Shown here one piece after another: positions 39,430 through 50,712 of a stretch of DNA of 64,000 bases. Positions within the stretch are counted from its first letter, which is position 1. Each line of letters opens with the position of its first letter. The stretch comes from Cyclospora cayetanensis (lineage: Eukaryota > Apicomplexa > Conoidasida > Eucoccidiorida > Eimeriidae), in the NCBI RefSeq assembly GCF_002999335.1, contig NW_020312081.1, positions 1 through 64,000 of the forward strand, given 5' to 3'. The notes beneath the pieces were generated by a model, which made no database searches, was not told the origin of the DNA, and was given only the letters and a program-made list of their open reading frames with translations. Made by a program: the position numbers and the translations under genes.

Positions 39430-42400
39430 ATGGTATGCTTACCAATGTTCGCACAGGCGGTGGGCAGCATGAGGGTGTTGATGGTCTTCGTGCTTTGTGT
39501 ATTTTGTGCCCATGAGATCAAAGACGTTATCCTGGAGTCCGAAGGTGGGCATTTAGTGGAGGCGTCAATCTCAGGGGAAGCTTCAGCTGCCGTGGCTCTT
39601 GAGTTTGCTGATTTCCCACTGGAGATGCTGGAGAGCCCGGAGTTCGCAAGTGTCCTAAGCAGATACGTTGGGGATGTGGCTGCCGAGCGACGAGCAACAG
39701 AGTGCATCCGCTGGATTGACTTGGAATTATTCAAGGCGCCAACAGCTGCGGCTGGGGATGCGTATTCGGCTGCGGAGAAGCCACAGGGGGGGACAGATAC
39801 TGCGACAACCGGCTCAACAGCTTGTCTTTCCCTGCCCCCGCAGGGGCGCCACGTAGACGCGTGCTCTTCGCTGAACAAGCAATTCGGTGCGGCGATCCGA
39901 AAGGCTGCACGTCACCCCGCGGAGGAGGAATTTCCGACGTGGTATGTTGAATGTACAGCGGCCCCGTGGTTTGCTGAGGCAGTTCTGTCGTCAGTCGAGG
40001 AAAAAGCAAGCCCTCAGGGCTCCCCTTACTTCTTTGCGCACTTAGATTACACTTCTCCCATCCCGGAAGCTTTCTCATCTCAAATGCCAAAGGCCTTACC
40101 GCTGTCGCCAACCCGTAGGTCAGAGTTCGTTGATGACTTCGTGCCTCCCCAAGCAGGCGATACAGCAACTCTCCTGTGCTTGAAAAAGGGGCAGCAGCTG
40201 ATATTCTCCAGGGAAACAGAAGAAACCGCCCTTAATGTTGGTAAGTGCAGCGACTTTCGCGTATTTTGTCCACTGCGATTAAGCTTCTTCTTGCAGAGGA
40301 TCCAAAGATTTATGCGTGCGCGATTTCACCCATGTGGTGCAAAACTCCACATGATGGAAATAGTATTTCAGGGAATAATATTAGTTTTTTATGACTCGCA
40401 TCTTCCAACTGGCTCATCCAAATCATAGAGGATCCATTAATAAAACGATTCTCTGTTCTTGCTTTAAATCTATCTCGTCTTCCACCTTGACAGCTCACGA
40501 ATGTTTGTCGCATGTCACTGTTTCCCGGGCACACGCCATAGCCACTAGACTATGCCCGCGCATCGCTGCTCATGCAGCTAATCGATACAAAAAAGATACG
40601 AATACAATTTCGATAGACTGGCTGAATTGAACTCCTAGCGTCTTGGTCTGCCCTGGTTGGTGCTTATGCTGGGCGTTGTTTGTTCTGCACTTTCTGCACC
40701 TTTGTTGCCTCATGAAGTGTCTCTGTCTCTGGCTGTAACTTCTCTTCGCAGAGTTTCTGCCCGGTCCATGGACAGTGGAAGTGCAGGTGGAGCTGTTCCC
40801 TAACGTCCTGCGTTCAATGGGCATAGGTGTGCGTCTGAGGCTTTTGGAGAATATCTCCGTCACTTTGCCTCCTACTCGGGTTCTGCCTGTATATACGTCT
40901 AACCTGGGGAGTGAGCAGTGGCTAACTTTAGAGCTAGCAGCACTGTACGCAGAGGAGCAGCAACTGCAAGACGCGGAGATAGAGGATATGGAACTGAGAG
41001 GGGAATGGATACAAGCCGACGAAGTGCCCCGGATCACGCAGATGGGGACTCTGCCAATCGGACCTTGCTTCTTGAGGAGGAGGAAGGGATTCAATGAGCC
41101 CGTTGTTTTGGACTGTATTAATCGTACTCGCATCGACAAGAAATCTCGTAAGGGAACCGCTTGCAGCCCTATCGATCGTTTGTTTCTTTTTGCAAGTATT
41201 TCTCGCTCGCTCTAGGACATATATATCGTCATTAAACGGGTAGAAACTATAACGAAATTGCAACTACGTATTTTTAGAGCTTAAAGTATACACGCCTCAT
41301 AGGGTACATGCAGTGGAATCATCCCGGATGCAGCACTGCTGGTTTTGTTTATTTTCCCGCGTTTGGTGCCGTTATCGGTCTGTTGCGTCTCTTGTGTTTC
41401 AGTCCTTATGGACGCGGTTGGCCTAGTCCGTCGTGGGGTTGTGGGTATGGCTCTGGCCTATGCACCGGCATTGAAGATTAGTAAATCATTCTACTCGTTA
41501 ATCAAAACAGAATACGACATTTCATCTAGTGTCGTAGCAGATCTCTCGCTTTTTACCATGCAAAGAGAATGGAGCATGAGCCTTCCGGAGGAGCTGAAAG
41601 CCAGGGAGGAGAATACAGCGAGACAAAATATGCTGGAGGCTGAAATCTGGACACCCGAACAAGATAAGCTTTTAAATGTCATCTCAGCGGAAGTGTTGCA
41701 GGTGTATGCACGCGGCCGGAAAGACCGCAGAACACACACTAAGGAGAAGTACCTGACGTTCATAGAAACAGACTCTAAGCTTATTGTACATGTACCACTG
41801 AAATACCTGAGTCATTTCCGACGTCAAGTACTTCAGCTAAAAAACTGCAAGGACGCCGAGCTAATATTCACTTTTACTGATTCAGGTGGCAAGTTTCATC
41901 CATTCCACAAGGTCCCCCTTCCTCAGGACGTTGTATACCTCAAGTTTGGAAAAACCTTTCAAACTGGAGGTGCAAGAGCGGAGGCGCCACCAGACGGTGA
42001 TCACCCACTACCACCAGAGAGCCTGTCGCATGTTGGTAACGAAGCCAGCAAGCCTAACCAAACCCATATGCAGGCTGTCGATGGGAAGGAGGCGAAGCCA
42101 GATAGCAGTGCAGCTTCTGCGTCGCGGGGATTCGCCAGCCTGCCCCTGCCACAAGAAAACCAAGAATCTACGGAGGGGCGCATTACATACCTGCAGCTGC
42201 TATGGCAGAATGTAGCCGAATCTCATTACCAAGAATTAAGGCGCGTCGCCATAGAAAATATAATTTGGGATGTTGGGCTGTGTGCTGTCGCTCTGCTTCT
42301 CCCGGTGATCTTGGTCAAATTCATAGGAACTAGGAGCGGTCGGGCAACTGCAGCAGCGCTTAAGAGGTCAAGAGAATTCCATCTGGCTTCCTTCCAGACA

Positions 42401-42526
42401 AAAGACCTCGCCATCATTCCCGGGCCCAGAGAAGAAGTGCAAACACCTTATTTCCATCCCCAGAAAGTCCAGTTGTCAGAAGCTGACATCTTGCTCGCGG
42501 GGTTAGGGGAAAGCCAAAGAGTCTAG
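39430..42526 (+). CDS. Signal-peptide, single-pass membrane protein of unknown function (3 exons)
   Basis: Exons 39430-40240, 40752-41147 and 41403-42526 join in phase (1,1) to give about 776 residues. The second in-frame ATG at 39469 gives MRVLMVFVLCVFC, a clear signal peptide, and may be the true start (763 residues). The ectodomain is mixed, with scattered Cys and a Pro/Gly/Ser-rich low-complexity stretch in the last third. Near the C-terminus DVGLCAVALLLPVILVKFIG is a membrane segment, followed by about 70 residues with basic residues just after it: a type I topology is likely, in the ER or secretory route. I do not recognise the family. A distant likeness to PIG-X/PBN1 (GPI mannosyltransferase I subunit) crossed my mind for the middle exon but is too weak to use. 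Its 3' end faces the small gene at 43.0 kb. Splice sites (GTAAGT, GTAAGG donors) are strong. Confidence 0.75.
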
Positions 42527-42986
42527 GGGAGCCAAATACTGGTGGCGGGCCGATGTTTGAATGATTGCTTCTAGATAGCGTGCGTACAACGACTCATAGT
42601 TGTGCGTGGAAGTTGAACTTGCCAACAGGCTCGTCAAGAATCTTCCTGTGAATGCGTTGTTGAACTAGCAGTGTGAGCGCGTTGTTACCTCGCCGTTGGC
42701 TAATAGCTTTTCACTGTATTGTAATGTGTTCGTTTAAAGTGTGTTCCCCTCGAGGCAATGATTACAGTTTACTGCGTTGTCGCAGAAATCTTTTGGGCCA
42801 CCGTATTTGAGCGCACCTATACTACGGTATTCAAAGCACACACTGAATAACGCTTGCTGGCAGACCTTTTGAACTGAGCTATTTTTTGTGCATTGCATGT
42901 TGCGGGGCAGAGGTATAGGGATCATGCGGCCCTGCCCCAAAAGTGCAGCGTGCGAAGTGCCCTAAGCTCGCCAGCGTAATTAGGAA

Positions 42987-43473
42987 ATGGCACATACACG
43001 GTGTGGACAAGAATAACAGCTTAGATAAACCGCAATTTTTCTGAGCAAGAAACAGACGTTCAGTTCTTCAACCCCAGTTTCGCGTTGTGCATTGAGAGTT
43101 GTTAGCGCGCCTCAAGTATGCGCGCCTAGAATTGGGGTTCTTGCACAAACACAAAACCCCTAATTGCTGCTCAGGCAGCTCTATCCGCGAAGCTGGAGCG
43201 GGGCAGGAAGAGAGGCGGCGAATGCCCTGCATGCGTTGCAGTCTGGTTGCACCCTACAATGTAGTAACACACTGGGGGGTAACAAGCACGCTTCTAATCA
43301 TATACTGCCCATGCAGGAAGCCTTCCTTCTGTTTCTGCCCTCTGTGCGTATGGCTTTCAGTTCAAGCTGTTTCCTTCCCGGAGTACAATCGCCGACTGTA
43401 CCGCCCATTCATCTTTCCCATCAACCCCGGGGGACCCCTCTCCTTAAATAGGAAGAAGAAGCACCCTTCCTGA
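42987..43473 (+). CDS. Candidate small gene, 76 residues, 3 exons
   Basis: Exons 42987-43000, 43175-43278 and 43361-43473 join in phase (2,1). The result starts MAHTR, continues QLYPRSWSGAGREAANALHA with a CTLQC cysteine pair, and ends with an aromatic, Pro-rich and finally basic tail (EYNRRLYRPFIFPINPGG, then KKKHPS). Exons 2 and 3 share good splice sites; the 14-nt first exon is a guess. The mix of aromatic and basic residues resembles small mitochondrial subunits, but that is only an impression and I cannot name a family. The stop is 142 bp from the stop of the convergent LC8 gene. Other frames through exon 2 are also open, which lowers confidence. Confidence 0.4.
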
Positions 43474-43615
43474 AAAAATCTGACAGTGCCTTCGCGAGAC
43501 GAACGCTAGATCCTTCATCGAAGAGCCGCAGGCGAAGATTGCCGTATATGGGATGACCACTGGAAAAGGCCAGGGTGTTGTCATTCTCATTAGAAGGGCA
43601 ACAGAGCAGGTCTGT

Positions 43616-43885
43616 TCAGCCTGACTTGAAGAGAAGAACTGCAACTTGTCCAATGTAAAAGTAAATGAAGTTGTGTGTCTCGTGAGTTACATAAGAGCCG
43701 AAGTTCCTACCCACAACGCAGTGCCATGTTGGGTTGTGCTTCCGATCAAATTCCTTCTTAATGTGTGCAGCAATGTCCTTTTCAATGTTGTATCTTTCCA
43801 GTGCCTGGTTTGCGCAGTCAATCGCGTCCTGCTGCATTTCATCCGGCATGTCTGCATTGCGAATCACGAACTTCCTATCCCACAT
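43616..43885 (-). CDS. Dynein light chain LC8
   Basis: Single uninterrupted exon of 89 codons, the exact usual length of LC8 (DYNLL). The order of motifs is canonical: KNADM-like [20 protein letters not shown], then [32 protein letters not shown], and the C-terminal [13 protein letters not shown]8 is a homodimeric hub protein that binds short linear motifs in the groove formed by the swapped beta strand (the FGSYVTHET region). It was found first in axonemal and cytoplasmic dynein; in apicomplexans it would serve dynein motors, flagella of male gametes and other complexes. The start ATG is fixed by family length. The lack of introns contrasts with the neighbours. It is almost certainly functional, since all core residues are kept. 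Confidence 0.97.
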   Translation of the reverse strand: MWDRKFVIRNADMPDEMQQDAIDCANQALERYNIEKDIAAHIKKEFDRKHNPTWHCVVGRNFGSYVTHETHNFIYFYIGQVAVLLFKSG

Positions 43886-46100
43886 CTTCCCCTCGAGAGG
43901 TCTTCGATGGAACGCGAGGAAACGAAAGTGATTGTGCTTGTGGACCTGAATAAGTATAGCATAATACGATGTATGATCTGCGGCTGCACCAAGTTAGCCG
44001 CATCGCCTTTTTATGGGGCCATTTGCATAGACATAGGACGAGACCTTAGAGCACACAGTTACTGAAGAGAGCACGCACCAGGCACCTGACAAGGAGCCCA
44101 ATAAAGAGCTAGAACAGCCATATGAAAGAGCAAACACACGGATATTCTTAGTAGGATGAAAAACTAGGAATAGATTCCTCGGATGCAGCAGATCTTTATG
44201 GTTCTTAATTGACATGCAGCTGGGCCTTAGACCACGGCAGGCGAAACGGCCATATAAACAACAGTCACATACCGCTAGAACTGATCACGCAGCAGAGATG
44301 TACATAAATTTTGCACCTCGGATGACTATGTACAATGGAAATGCGCAGGGTGGTGTTTTTTGGAGATGACACGGACCACGGGGCGGGAAGGGCTGCAATA
44401 CTAAGATTCAAATGGTTCACACTCGTCTGCATTTAAAAAGCTCACCAACGAATTCTAGCCCCCAATGCTTGATAGAGTCAGAGGCTGGGGATGATGACTC
44501 CAGGCGAACTGTTTCTTTGCACTTCAAGACACCTGGCAGGCCGCCGGGACCCGGTATTCTTCTCTCTCGCTAGGCGGCGCTCTCACTGTAATATCGGCTC
44601 GTTGTACACTGTAATATAGTTAATACGTGCATCTATTGAGTATTCGATGAAACAGGATGAGTATGAAGGAGACTACGCACGCACATTGGCCCCCGGGTGC
44701 CTCTCGGTGCACATAGCGGCCTAGTGGGACTGCGGTGCAGGGCTAAAGCCTTCAAAGAACGTAGATAACGATACGTTGAAATGCTTAAAATGGATGCATG
44801 CTAGCTCATATGGCTGTTTTTTCTTTCCCAGAAGGCGCGTCGCAGTGTGCTCCCATATTAGGTGGCCTCGACTTGTACGATCGCGGAAAGGCGTGAGGTA
44901 GTCGTAACCTGTAAAGGTTTGGGAATTCATCATAGACTAGCTTAAGTATTGTGAAGGTATACGACTATGTCTGCCAGCTTCCCCTAAATGCAAAGGTACC
45001 TGCTACAGTTCATAAAGTTTCTAGTTCAGTTGTAGCGTCTTCTCGACTGCATCAGGGGAATAGAGCAGCACGACTACTAAGAATTGCAATCCTTGATTAC
45101 TTACGCTCTCTTCACAGGCTCACCCAACAGCTTCTCCTTACTTACTAGAGACCAATCAATATGCCCTATTGGACGCTATTTAACCTATCCAGGAGCCAAC
45201 CGCCGGGGGGCAAAGCTGCAATTAGACCTAGAGTGTTCAAGCTACACGTAACCCCTTACATTACTGTAATTAACTGAAAGACCCGTGTCGCTCGACTGTC
45301 CTACTTCTACAGAGTGGGATTAGATCAATCATGGGAGTAACGGGCTCAGCAAAGTTCAGGTGTCGAGGCCGCGATGAATATGAAGCCTGGGGAGTCAGAA
45401 AGTTGAATTTTCTTTGATTCAGACCCAGCAGAGAGCAAACAGGGGCATATCATACCAGGAATTTAAACCAGCACATGATTAGATATAATTGTTCTGTGGC
45501 ACTGTCTGACTTACAAATATATATATACATATATTTGTAGCTACTCTGAAAAGCATGTCCCTAGCCAGTCAATTAGTCAGATACTGGGATAGCGAGTGAA
45601 ACTGTAAATTATTAAAGGGTACCCAAAGGCAAAACAAGCTGCTCTATCAGCTGCTTATCTGTTGAAAGTTCAAAGAAGACAGAACATTTACCACGTATCC
45701 TTCGCTCGTTCACTCACCCCCGCCTCCCCATGCCCACTTATATATGTAAATATTCGCAAAATTACGAGAAGGCTGTATAACAGAATTCGCAATCGGCTAT
45801 ATTCTGTCCGCCAATCCTTTCCTGTATTAAACCAAATAATTGCTGTTCAGGGCCAACGCAATGGCGCCTCCTATCCACTGCGCATCTTAGACTTGTAACA
45901 GCAAGAGCGAAACAGGAAGGCAATGAAAGATACGGCAGAAGACAAACGAGAAGCTTAAGTGTACCAGAAGAAAAACAAAATGGAATAAACGATTAACGCG
46001 AAAAGGAGGCGGAAATGATATGACACATAAAGCACACTCCTCCTTGCGCTGCTTCTCCTATAGCGGTCGTTTCCCTCTTCGGTACCATTAGCAATGAGAA
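43886..46100. other. Intergenic; no gene seen
   Basis: Upstream of LC8 the sequence holds only short frames. It probably contains the LC8 promoter and 5' untranslated region. An AT-rich inverted repeat lies at 45512-45539. Confidence 0.45.
45512..45539. repeat. AT-rich perfect inverted repeat
   Basis: Arms of 11 bp (TACAAATATAT at 512-522 and its complement at 529-539) surround a 6-nt loop. It could form a hairpin or cruciform. No run of T follows that would suggest a terminator in this context. Confidence 0.8.
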
Positions 46101-46120
46101 ACGTTGTAACATGCCAGCGC

Positions 46121-47072
46121 TTATCGCCACTTGATGAGACAGTGGCCACTGCGCGCACTCAAGGCAATTTCGTCTGCTTCCCTTATCTCTGTTGCTTCCC
46201 CTGCCTCTGCTGTAGGAAGAACAAGCACTTTGCTCCTCACTTCTTGCAATTTACTGATATAGCGAAATACGGCAAACACACAACCTCCAGCGAGCAACAC
46301 CCAGGGAGTAACGGCAACAACAGTGGTGCAGAAAGTAGCAGCAGAGCCCGCTGCTGCTGCCCCTGAAGCTGCTGTCGCCGTTGCTTCTCCCACTGCGGCA
46401 CTTGCAGCAGCGGAACCCTCTGCAGCAACGCCCCAAGTCATGAGGACCTCCGCAAACTGCATAAAGCAGAAGCGAGCGGCAACGGCGAAGGCCATGGGGG
46501 AAGCAGCTGAATACAAGGACCACAAACGAGAAAAGCAAACAGTTCCCTCGCTTCTAATAAACGTCTTACAATGCATACGCGTTTAAAAAAAACAAAGATA
46601 CCTAGTAATCCTGGTTTCTGTGTCATAGAGCTGTGGAATACACAGTAGTAGACTGGCCACGTTTGTTTTTCTACGACAGAAAATTGGTGCGGGCGAATGT
46701 GTGTTGCGTAAAGCGATAGCATCGACCCCTATATACCGATTCACTAAGCACATCTCCTCTCTGAATAAAAACCCAGAAGCACTAACAACTAATATGTAGA
46801 ACAGCAACGACAAGAAAAGCCCTACAAAAAGGATGCCTCTGGAAAGTCGAAAAAATATGCATACCTGCTTGCGCGGCCCGCAAGAAATCTTGCGCTGAGT
46901 AGGGAGCTATAGTTTCAAGTTCATCTAGAAACGTGTCTGCCTCGCCAACGGGCAAAACGAATCGTGTACAACGCAGGTGGGTCGAGCCGAACACTTTCAC
47001 AGTTTCCCTCAAAAAGCACAGGAGAGCCTGCATGGGATACCACAGAAACATCCGATAAAGCGAGCTGAACAT
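46121..47072 (-). CDS. Ala-rich hydrophobic membrane protein of unknown function (2 exons)
   Basis: Exon 1 (47072-46865) begins MFSSLYRMFLWYPMQALLCF and ends in phase 1; exon 2 (46506-46121) starts after a TATTCAG acceptor in the matching phase, giving about 197 residues. Hydrophobic segments lie near residues 1-28, 73-95 and 140-162 (TVVAVTPWVLLAGGCVFAVF). Between the last two is a stretch of alternating Ala with Gly, Ser, Thr and Glu (about 100-138), a homopolymer-like tract typical of coccidian proteins. The C-terminal 40 residues are polar. No family recognised. The Ala tract is GC-rich, and the opposite strand also reads as Ala-rich, a by-product of its GCN/NGC repeats. A middle open segment (about 46617-46760) does not fit the phase and was left as intron. 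Confidence 0.5.
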
Positions 47073-47099
47073 TCATGATTTAAGCCTTCCGATGTTCTT

Positions 47100-47585
47100 C
47101 ATGGTAGCTTGGACGGCAGTTGTGCAGATTGAGTAGATGCATGTACAGTTCAGCGTTTGCTTGCAGCAGACTGTCACTTCCCGTCGTTTTTCATCTATGC
47201 ACCAAATTGAATATATCCGCACCCTACACATAGGCATGTATACTACCAGACATATTTATTTGCGCGATTCTAAGTAAATTTAGGCGCATAGCTCCTTTAA
47301 AATTATAACACGTATACTCAGACAAGAAGCCATACACACCTCCTACGGGTGCGGCTAAGCATGTGTGTGTACATGTATATATATATGTATATGCAGCACC
47401 ATCCAGAAGCAGAAAGATGCACCCAGCTATATTTAGCATACACGCTCCCCAAAACGAGCATGAACGTGGCATACACCCTGTCCGTACCCAGAAGCATGCA
47501 AAAAAGGGCCAAAATATATGCACGCGAGGGTAGATCTACACTGCGAATGTTAAAATGATATCCGTTGTGTGGTTTGTGCATTCGT
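47100..47585. other. Intergenic; short TA/CA-rich tract
   Basis: Between two minus-strand genes. It holds a short simple-sequence tract at about 47366-47392 (GTGTGTACATG then TATATAT). No gene visible. Confidence 0.5.
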
Positions 47586-47588
47586 TCC

Positions 47589-48485
47589 TTATACCTCTAA
47601 GGAAGGATAAGTGCTCCATCCATGCCCCGCTTCAATCATGTACAGTCGATCCCCCGTAAATCGCGGGACGTCTCGGTGACATTCGTCGGGTTCATCTGCT
47701 AATGTGGACTGTCGCTTTTGGCATATTCGGTAGATTTGCTCCTCTATGTCTCCCGACAGTGCGCTGCCACTTTGAGTCGTCTCTGAGCTGAGATTTTCGG
47801 AATGCAACAAAATACGAGGCAAGGGGGAAGGCGGGTGCACCGTTTCGAGCTCTTCGCACACGCTTCTAGCGCTGCTGCTGCTCGGCGGGAGGTCATCAGA
47901 CTCCTCTCCATCCATAGAGGCAAGCGAGTCGACAGAAGAGACCATCACCAAGCTGCCGGGACCGCTCTTGTAGCTGCCGTTCCTGACGCGCAAGTCGTGA
48001 TCTTCGTCCCTGCCTGCCAGCAAATCTGTAATGAACCACCCCTCTGACTCCTCCAGGCGGCTCGCCAATCCCCCCCCCACTCCATCGTGTGAGCCCCCAG
48101 AAACGCCTAAAGCGTCCAACCCATCGTACGGAAGTCTGGAGTCAATGAATGCGCCTTCAGACAGCGAGGGGCCCCCCTCCTTGCCTTTGCTCGAGCCAGA
48201 GCGGAGACAAAGCCCAGTTGCTGGGGCCCCCATTGGGGTAATTGGAGCCGCTGGAGCGATGCTGGCCTCTAAAGGCCTTGCAAGCACCGGATCCGATTTT
48301 GGCCTTGCTTCTGCTTCCCCCACTGCCTCATTACTGGTACGATAGCTGCTCGTCAAAGGGACTGTAAGGGGTGCAGCCTTCACGGAGTCTTCTGCCCGGA
48401 AAGCGCGAGAAAATGCCTCCCCAGCCTCCCTCGCGCCTTTGAAGAGTGCAGTGCGAAAGCGACTTGCGTGGGGGAGACCCGCCAT
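47589..48485 (-). CDS. Ser/Pro/Gly-rich protein of unknown function
   Basis: A 298-codon frame with a good start context (GCGGCCATGGCGG). The first 35 residues are basic and amphipathic (SRFRTALFKGAREAGEAFSR), followed by a long disordered section rich in Ser, Pro, Gly and acidic residues, with SSSS runs around residue 230. The C-terminal third has IEEQIYRICQKRQ and a final aromatic stretch GHGWSTYPSLEV. No signal peptide, membrane segment or domain seen. The open frame continues upstream through a polypyrimidine stretch ending CCCGCAG at about 48534, so a further 5' exon may exist. The stop lies in a donor-like GAG|GTATAAG, so a 3' exon is possible too. Codon use and GC content match the coding exons to the right, unlike the AT-rich left half. 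Confidence 0.5.
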   Translation of the reverse strand: MAGLPHASRFRTALFKGAREAGEAFSRAFRAEDSVKAAPLTVPLTSSYRTSNEAVGEAEARPKSDPVLARPLEASIAPAAPITPMGAPATGLCLRSGSSKGKEGGPSLSEGAFIDSRLPYDGLDALGVSGGSHDGVGGGLASRLEESEGWFITDLLAGRDEDHDLRVRNGSYKSGPGSLVMVSSVDSLASMDGEESDDLPPSSSSARSVCEELETVHPPSPLPRILLHSENLSSETTQSGSALSGDIEEQIYRICQKRQSTLADEPDECHRDVPRFTGDRLYMIEAGHGWSTYPSLEV

Positions 48486-48539
48486 GGCCGCAAAGAACTC
48501 AGAACCTCCAGGAGTGGTGCGTAGGGCTCTGCGGGGATG

Positions 48540-49700
48540 GGACGGTGGTGGAGGCAAGAGTAAAAGGGAAGGATGATACACGCCTTATGTATTTTAAGGC
48601 CTTGTGGCACTGATGTTAACGGGAGGAACACGTGCGAAGGAGGACCTGGCGCAAAGGGGGAAAAGGAGCTCGTCTGTCAGTCGACTGTCGGATGCGTCCA
48701 GCGAGAGATATATGTGGAGGTTGTACTTGTAGTTAAGGTGGCAAGATGAGTCATTTATCATTTATAAGACACGAGCAATCATTCTTCGCGTATAAACTGC
48801 AGAAAGGCAGGAAAGAGAGACCAAAGCAGGACAGAAGGCCCATCAATATGCTGCCTTTCCGTCCTACGACCGCCTGGCAGGACGCAATCAAGCAACGAGG
48901 TCCTGGTCCTGAAGCCTCGCTTTAGTGATGCCTTTGGTGAGAGGTCAGTTAAAATCCTCAATTCTAGAGCATTAAAGGATGATAGAGAGCAGAAGATCCT
49001 AGCCGGGAGGGCGCCAGAAGGCACGGAGAGAGGACCAGGGACCACCGGACGCATAAAAGCCTGCCGTTTAGCAGTGCATGAGCCTTAACTACTACTCGCA
49101 TGGGGCATCGAAAAACCTCAAAACAACAAATTTTCTAATACTAAATAAATTTAAATAACTCACTCTGCTCTTTCAATGTGCCCACCGCATAAATCGGTGC
49201 AAATTAAAGGGTGTTTCGGTGGTCCTGGAGTGTCAGCGCTGAGGATACTGGGTATGTCCGTAAATAATGTTTAGAATACCACTTTAAATGGTATTTTGTC
49301 CGTACTGCTTTGGCAATTGTGTAGGGTCAAGGGCTTTCCAAGGTTGTACTTCTTGTGTATGCGCTGGCAATTGCGCTACCGGAATGCGGGAAGGCTGTCT
49401 GCATTGGACATATTTTGCGTGGGCTTTAAGTCAAGCTATGACGTCTAGCCTTCTAGAGGCTTTCACTGTTCTAGATGATTGCAGCGTCACACAACAACGT
49501 GTCAACCGAGTAGTGAGCAGGAACTTGTAAAGCCCTCCATGCCATTTAGCAAGCTGTTGACTGACACACACCACTAGCCATTGCAAGTGGGACTAATAAT
49601 ATGCAAAAGCCTTGGCCTTCGAATAAAAAGCCCAAAATTCCTTTTGATCATCACTATGGAAGGATAGTACACACAAATGAACTACGGGGCACCAGCCGCT
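48540..49700. other. Intergenic or 5' part of the Ser-rich gene
   Basis: A 91-codon minus frame at 48779-49054 (starting ATG, MRPVVPGPLSVPSG) could be an upstream exon, but I found no donor in phase with the next exon. Otherwise nothing is seen. Confidence 0.35.
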
Positions 49701-49712
49701 GGCACCGCCGAT

Positions 49713-49785
49713 GCCCTCTTAGCCTAGTCGGTAGAGCATCCGCTTAGTACGCGGAAAGTAGCCGGTGAGATTCCTGCATAGGGCT
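49713..49785 (+). pseudogene. Broken tRNA-Thr(AGT)
   Basis: The 73 bases fit the tRNA numbering exactly. The acceptor GCCCTCT/ATAGGGC has one mismatch. The D-arm GCCTAGTCGGTAGAGC has a damaged stem. The anticodon stem TCCGC/GCGGA is perfect around the loop TTAGTAC, giving anticodon AGT (Thr). The T-stem GCCGG/CCTGC has one mismatch. The T-loop reads TGAGATT where TTCRANN is nearly invariant. Loss of the T-loop and three stem defects indicate a recent pseudogene. Confidence 0.75.
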
Positions 49786-49799
49786 TTCGATCAAATGGT

Positions 49800-50700
49800 T
49801 GTGGGTTTTCGCCCACTCGAAGATACACAGCGCGTGTGCACTCTCGCCAGCAATTTGCATCTGGCCGTGATCTACGTGGGACTATAACAAGGCAGTGCCT
49901 GTCTTGTAGTATCTAAATTAACGCGAAGTGCCTAGCTGAGGGCACCTTGAGGTGCTTGAAAACATCTTTCCTTCGGAATACAAGTAGTGAGGGAGATGTA
50001 TACACTCTGAATACGCTCAGCAAAAAGATGATTTTTGTTGGATGCATCCGATATGACTGAGAAGCCGTGTACTCGTCGATGTTTGAGGAATTTCACTCAC
50101 TAGGTTCTTACTGACGTGTGTTCTCGATTAAACGCCCCCAATAATACTCGCTGTAGAAACCTTCCTTCACATCAAGCGTTCAACGCCCATCTGGCTAAGC
50201 ACCTCCCTGCCCGTAGCCACCGCCTACTAGCTTCTAATTCATGTGGCTTGGAGCGCGCTTACCTACACTTCGGCCGCTTCACCCACATTGATAATACTAG
50301 TCCGAATTAGCTAGCGACTCACTAACGTCTGGCCCTTGATACACGCTGTATCTTCCAGGGAAGGGTCAGAAAAATAGTGTGGGAATGAACTGTGTGCCAG
50401 CCAGCTCACCACAGTCGGTCCAGTCAGGTTCAAGGCTTGGAGAGCTCCGAGAGTACAACAGCACAAACCCCGGCATCCCCTGTACTCCCCGCGTCGGAAC
50501 GCTGAATCCAATTTTGTGAGTTTCGGCCAAGTGTCTTCCTGTGGAGACCATGGAAGGAGCGCCTTAGGGCCCCTCTTCCATCTCCTTTGTATCATGAAAG
50601 AAGATTGAAAAATCGAAACGTTTTGCTGGTTCTACTTAAACACTTCAGGCCCACGGGATGTTCTCCGCCGCCGTTAATTTTTACAAAGGAGCAACGGTGT
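49800..50700. other. No gene assigned
   Basis: Short frames on both strands only (for example 50311-50595 minus and 50116-50310 plus). The missing first exon of the small gene at 50.7 kb may lie here. Confidence 0.4.
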
Positions 50701-50712
50701 TTTGGCTTACAG

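Noticed and set aside
39731..40168. 145-codon minus frame inside the 39.4 kb gene
   Set aside because: Antisense to exon 1 of the signal-peptide protein, which has start, splice sites and phase support.
43646..44065. 139-codon plus-strand frame opposite LC8
   Set aside because: It is the antisense shadow of the LC8 coding sequence.
46617..46760. Middle exon in the 46-47 kb Ala-rich gene
   Set aside because: It is open (EEMCLVNRYIGVDAIAL), but its entry and exit phases do not fit exons on either side, while the flanking exons join directly in phase.
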